Shown piece by piece: positions 61,967 to 64,000 of a stretch of 64,000 nucleotides of DNA. The notes beneath the pieces are model-generated. The model saw nothing but the letters and a program-made list of their open reading frames with translations, did no database searches and was not told the origin of the DNA. The stretch is from contig OY782877.1 in assembly GCA_963678445.1 (NCBI GenBank), forward strand, positions 3,162,001 to 3,226,000. Direction: 5' to 3'. A program made the translations under genes and the position numbers. The stretch's first letter is position 1. The number at the start of each line of letters is the position of its first letter. This DNA comes from G963678445 sp963678445. Its GTDB lineage: Bacteria; Hydrogenedentota; Hydrogenedentia; Hydrogenedentales; G963678445.

Positions 61967-62078
61967 GCTAAAGCGGTCCAGCGACCACAAGCAGGAGGTA
62001 TAGTCCTTACCATACCTGACAACAGCAAAGGCCCGTTTTTTATGACAACTTTTGCAGTGTCAGTCACTAAAGTGACAG
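61967..62078 (-). repeat. Interspersed hairpin repeat, copy H
   Basis: Reverse orientation: AAGCGGTCCAGCGACCACAA, TATAGTCCTTACCATACCTG, the AT-rich half TTTTTTATGACAACTTTTGC and CAGTCACTAAAGTGAC. The stem has one C-A mismatch on this strand, which is a T-G pair on the other. The rest of the 61708-62204 gap shows no convincing gene. Confidence 0.82.
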
Positions 62079-62204
62079 ATATGTCGGCACATGCCCTTAT
62101 CCTCTGTAGCAGATTTTTCTACGGAGATGAGATATCATATGCCTCACTGTAAAAATGCCTATAGCGCTACACAGTGCAACAAAACACCAACGTTATTGAC
62201 GGGA

Positions 62205-62546
62205 TTACAGGCTGGGAGGACCGCGTAATTTGATACGGAAGACAAAACAACGGAATAGCGGTGTTTCGCAGGAGGGAATGGGACAGCACCGGCCAGGATA
62301 GTACCGGGCAAGTGCTACTAGGAACAGGTAGAGAAAGACAGGAAGCTGCAAAAATTGGCAGAACGGACACGTTTCATGCTGGTGTTTATGTTCATGCCCT
62401 AACAGGATGAAAAACAACTCATGCATGGCCGCAGCAGCAAAAACAGCGACAAGCAATATGGCAACACAACGTAGAAGCGCTTCCGTCGTATCTTTTCGCG
62501 GAAAACGGCGTATCCATACTCTCTGTGTGGAGCCAACTTTTGACAT
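62205..62546 (-). CDS. Small His/Cys-motif membrane protein (DUF2946-like)
   Basis: Protein of 113 residues with two predicted helices (LLRCVAILLVAVFAAAAMHE, about 24-43, and LPVFLYLFLVALARYY). Between them lies the candidate metal-binding stretch HEHKHQHETCPFCQF (about 51-65). The tail ends RGPPSL, resembling DUF2946-type heavy-metal-associated proteins. It is alone on the minus strand behind a long palindrome at 62572 and upstream of a metal transporter operon. A role in metal sensing or handling is likely but not shown. The ribosome site is weak. Confidence 0.6.
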   Translation of the reverse strand: MSKVGSTQRVWIRRFPRKDTTEALLRCVAILLVAVFAAAAMHELFFILLGHEHKHQHETCPFCQFLQLPVFLYLFLVALARYYPGRCCPIPSCETPLFRCFVFRIKLRGPPSL

Positions 62547-62571
62547 GCGGTATATCTTTTCTGTTTAATGA

Positions 62572-62595
62572 TATTGTATTCTCAACAATACAATA
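62572..62595. promoter_or_regulatory. 24-bp palindromic operator candidate (metal-type regulator)
   Basis: TATTGTATT-CTCAAC-AATACAATA has perfect 9-bp arms and lies 26-49 bases upstream of the start of the small His/Cys membrane protein. The position and AT-rich arms resemble Fur/Zur-type boxes, though it does not match their textbook consensus. The remaining gap to tmRNA shows no gene. Confidence 0.55.
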
Positions 62596-62852
62596 AACCC
62601 CGGTGGAAAATCAAAAGCGATTTTCTAGTCTGGATTTATATGCGTTGAATCATCCAAAAGGAGAGTGCCCAAAAATACGTATTTGCCCTTCCTTACTCAA
62701 AAATGTAATAATCAATACGTGGTATGAATTGGAAAAAGTACATAGATGTATCGTAATGATACGTTTGTAATCCCTTTACAAGAACAAGGTGTTTTCCAAG
62801 CCTATAAAAAGAAATTATCTGGCAAATATTGTTGCTAGACAGCTTCGAACGT

Positions 62853-63213
62853 GGGGGCGACATGGTCTCGACGGGGATGAAAGAAGCGAAGGATGCGTGC
62901 CGAGGACCCCGGTGGCCTCGTAAAAAACCGGGATTTGTTAACTGCGAACAATGAATTCGCACTTGCCGCCTAAATAATGGCGACACGCTCTACCTGTGAC
63001 TGCCTGCTAACGGGATAGAGCGCCGACTAGCGGGCCTTGAACCCGGGCGGTTGGGTTGGTCCCCCCGGTGAGAGTAAGTTGACCCTCTAGCGAAGCTGGA
63101 CAGCGCGCCTGACGCGGTCCGGTGGGGCGAATCTTTTAAAGGACAGGCTACGCACGTAGAAGCCTTCGTGGACGCATCTTCGGACGCGGGTTCGATTCCC
63201 GCCGCCTCCACCA
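62853..63213 (+). ncRNA. ssrA: Transfer-messenger RNA (tmRNA)
   Basis: Rescues stalled ribosomes. The 5' arm GGGGGCG (62853-62859) pairs with CGCCTCC (63203-63209), with a G-T pair, followed by encoded ACCA. The T arm GCGGG-TTCGATT-CCCGC is present, and the GACATGGTCTCGACGGGGAT 5' region is typical. The tag reading frame starts at GCG 62944 and reads ANNEFALAA, then TAA. Length 361 bases. A terminator follows. Plus-strand structure makes the minus-strand open frames here spurious. Confidence 0.97.
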
Positions 63214-63219
63214 TTTTTT

Positions 63220-63262
63220 GATTGCAGCAAGCCTATGTTACTCAACGGCTTGCTGCGATTTT
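63220..63262 (+). terminator. Terminator of ssrA
   Basis: GCAGCAAGCC and GGCTTGCTGC form a 10-bp stem with a 13-base loop, followed by GATTTT. The same bases encode the last residues of the decayed recombinase on the other strand. Confidence 0.8.
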
Positions 63263-63516
63263 CACTCTTATCTGGCTTACTTTGGTCACGCATTTAGCAC
63301 GCTCGAACATTTCGAGTACAGGTTCAGTTACTTTCTCAGATAGCATCTGCATGTTTGCCTGATTGCTCTGAGCATAGGTATTGAATGTTAAGCGCGGGTC
63401 GCTGTGGTCAAGTGCTTCCTGCGCCTCTTTCCCATAGTTGCGCCATTTTCGACAACAAAAGTTGCATACGCCACACGCAATGAATGGAAGTCAATTTTCC
63501 CTTCTCCGGTTTCCTT
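63242..63516 (-). pseudogene. Tyrosine recombinase (integrase) remnant, frameshifted
   Basis: On the minus strand one frame encodes ETGEGKIDFHSLRVAYATFV followed by VENGATMGK. After a one-base shift another encodes KEAQEALDHSDPRLTFNTYA and continues to VKIAASR and a stop at 63242. These are the C-terminal catalytic parts of a tyrosine recombinase: HSLR (H-x-x-R), the second His region LDHSDP, and the catalytic Tyr in NTYA. The shift and the missing upstream domain show it is dead. Its position at the 3' end of tmRNA matches a typical integration site. Confidence 0.8.
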
Positions 63517-63544
63517 TCAACACTGGACAAGGCCATGCTCAAGG

Positions 63545-63700
63545 TCATGCGGCGAGTTTTACCGCCCAAACGACCTGGAGACGGGCTTCTTGGTAGGTCA
63601 TATCCAGATCATTCTGGTTCGCCCCATTGAACCCGTCGGCATTTCTGATGAATCCCACGCATGTGTCACATTCCACTCGCTATCCATTTCGAGCGTATGC
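63545..63700 (-). pseudogene. Decayed coding fragment of the same element
   Basis: Short minus-strand frames, for example CDTCVGFIRNADGFNGANQN with MTYQEARLQVVWAVKLAA ending at 63545, look protein-like but are broken by stops and frame changes. They probably belong to the recombinase or a neighbouring gene of the integrated element. Identity not recognised. Bases 63701-63821 show nothing definite. Confidence 0.35.
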
Positions 63701-63821
63701 TCCAACTCCACATGGTCGAGGAGGTCGCCCTTCCGCGCCGTAAGGAACTCCCATCAAGTATGCTTTGCTACAACTACTTAGCAGAATCAGACTCCAATTG
63801 CGTGTAGTACCGCAACGATAT

Positions 63822-63998
63822 CTAGCGCATTAGAGTGAGTTCAACACGCCCTTTCATATCCTCAGCAATCTCAGGTCTGTCAAGCATGCCAGGAGAAAGA
63901 GCTCTCCCCTTTTCCTGAGTCTGGAAGTTCAGGTACTTTGACCAACGATGAAGGTCGTCCATACTGACGTAATTGAAGCGAACTCGTTCACACACGAC
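63822..63998 (-). CDS. Partial ORF running off the window edge
   Basis: A minus-strand frame open from the window edge to TAG at 63822-63824 encodes 58 residues including NYVSMDDLHRWSKYLNFQTQ and LSPGMLDRPEIAEDMKGRVE. It looks like coding sequence of the integrated element and may be intact or another fragment. Family not recognised. Confidence 0.4.
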   Translation of the reverse strand, partial: VVCERVRFNYVSMDDLHRWSKYLNFQTQEKGRALSPGMLDRPEIAEDMKGRVELTLMR

Positions 63999-64000
63999 AT

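Noticed and set aside
61685..61990. Minus-strand 101-codon frame beside repeat H
   Set aside because: It begins inside the repeat, has no ribosome site and shows no domain-like pattern.
62990..63293. Minus-strand open frames across tmRNA, including one beginning MVEAAGIEPAS
   Set aside because: They are antisense to ssrA. This type of peptide is a frequent false call opposite tRNA-like 3' ends.
63404..63781. Plus-strand 125-codon frame
   Set aside because: The opposite strand encodes recognisable recombinase motifs, so this is a shadow of decayed sequence.

Overview
The window looks like a chromosomal piece of a Gram-negative bacterium of about 50% GC. The signs of an outer membrane are an O-antigen ligase, an OprP-type porin, a TolC-like channel with an RND pump, and lipoproteins. 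The mix of Gfo/Idh/MocA oxidoreductase, sugar isomerase, GH97, clan-A glycosidase, O-antigen and sugar-transferase genes, together with murC followed directly by ftsQ, suggests a PVC-type or Hydrogenedentota-like bacterium. That placement is inference; no rRNA is present to confirm it.

Layout. 0-3.4 kb: murC-ftsQ and a Gfo/Idh/MocA oxidoreductase. 3.5-10.7 kb: secreted C45 hydrolase (minus strand), Rrf2 regulator with its promoter and operator, CheW, a large chemoreceptor, a porin and an unlisted 50-residue ORF. 10.9-14.5 kb: Eis-like acetyltransferase, tRNA-Leu(CAA) and a protein of near-identical Sel1 repeats. 14.7-21.2 kb: a self-contained tetR-tolC-adaptor-RND efflux operon with promoter, paired operators and terminator. 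21.4-29.8 kb: TPR protein and O-antigen ligase, thiol-disulfide protein, HAD phosphatase, alcohol dehydrogenase, sugar isomerase and methyltransferase. 30-36.4 kb: an orphan KAP NTPase, then a minus-strand envelope polysaccharide cluster (sugar transferase, DegT aminotransferase, glycosyltransferase, TPR). 36.9-43.1 kb: U32 protein, RRM protein, zinc ribbon-LemA-M48 protease group and a 4Fe-4S protein. 43.5-51.6 kb: GH97, DUF2239, miaB, pepA, and mtaB overlapping larE. 51.6-56.8 kb: DHH phosphoesterase, glycosidase, RmlD-like reductase and a polysaccharide-deacetylase-like secreted protein. 57-62.6 kb: a translationally coupled minus-strand operon of ABC ATPase, ABC permease, TPR and DUF1007-NicO metal transporter, plus a small His/Cys membrane protein behind a 24-bp palindrome. 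62.85-64 kb: tmRNA (ssrA) followed by a frameshifted tyrosine-recombinase remnant, the edge of a decayed integrated element.

The most distinctive signal is a family of interspersed intergenic repeats of about 100-130 bp, with roughly ten copies at seven loci. Each carries an AT-rich half and a half made of consecutive NCTG-tetraloop hairpins, with paired compensatory changes between copies. At five of the seven loci the repeat lies upstream of a gene in the same relative orientation; at one locus it supplies the stop codon of the Sel1 gene. Two other structured intergenic elements stand out: a three-way-junction-like structure followed by a perfect 22-bp palindrome at 45.5 kb, and the palindrome upstream of the metal-related gene at 62.6 kb. 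Strand composition changes from G-rich to C-rich near 52-53 kb irrespective of gene direction, as expected near a replication terminus or a large inversion boundary.
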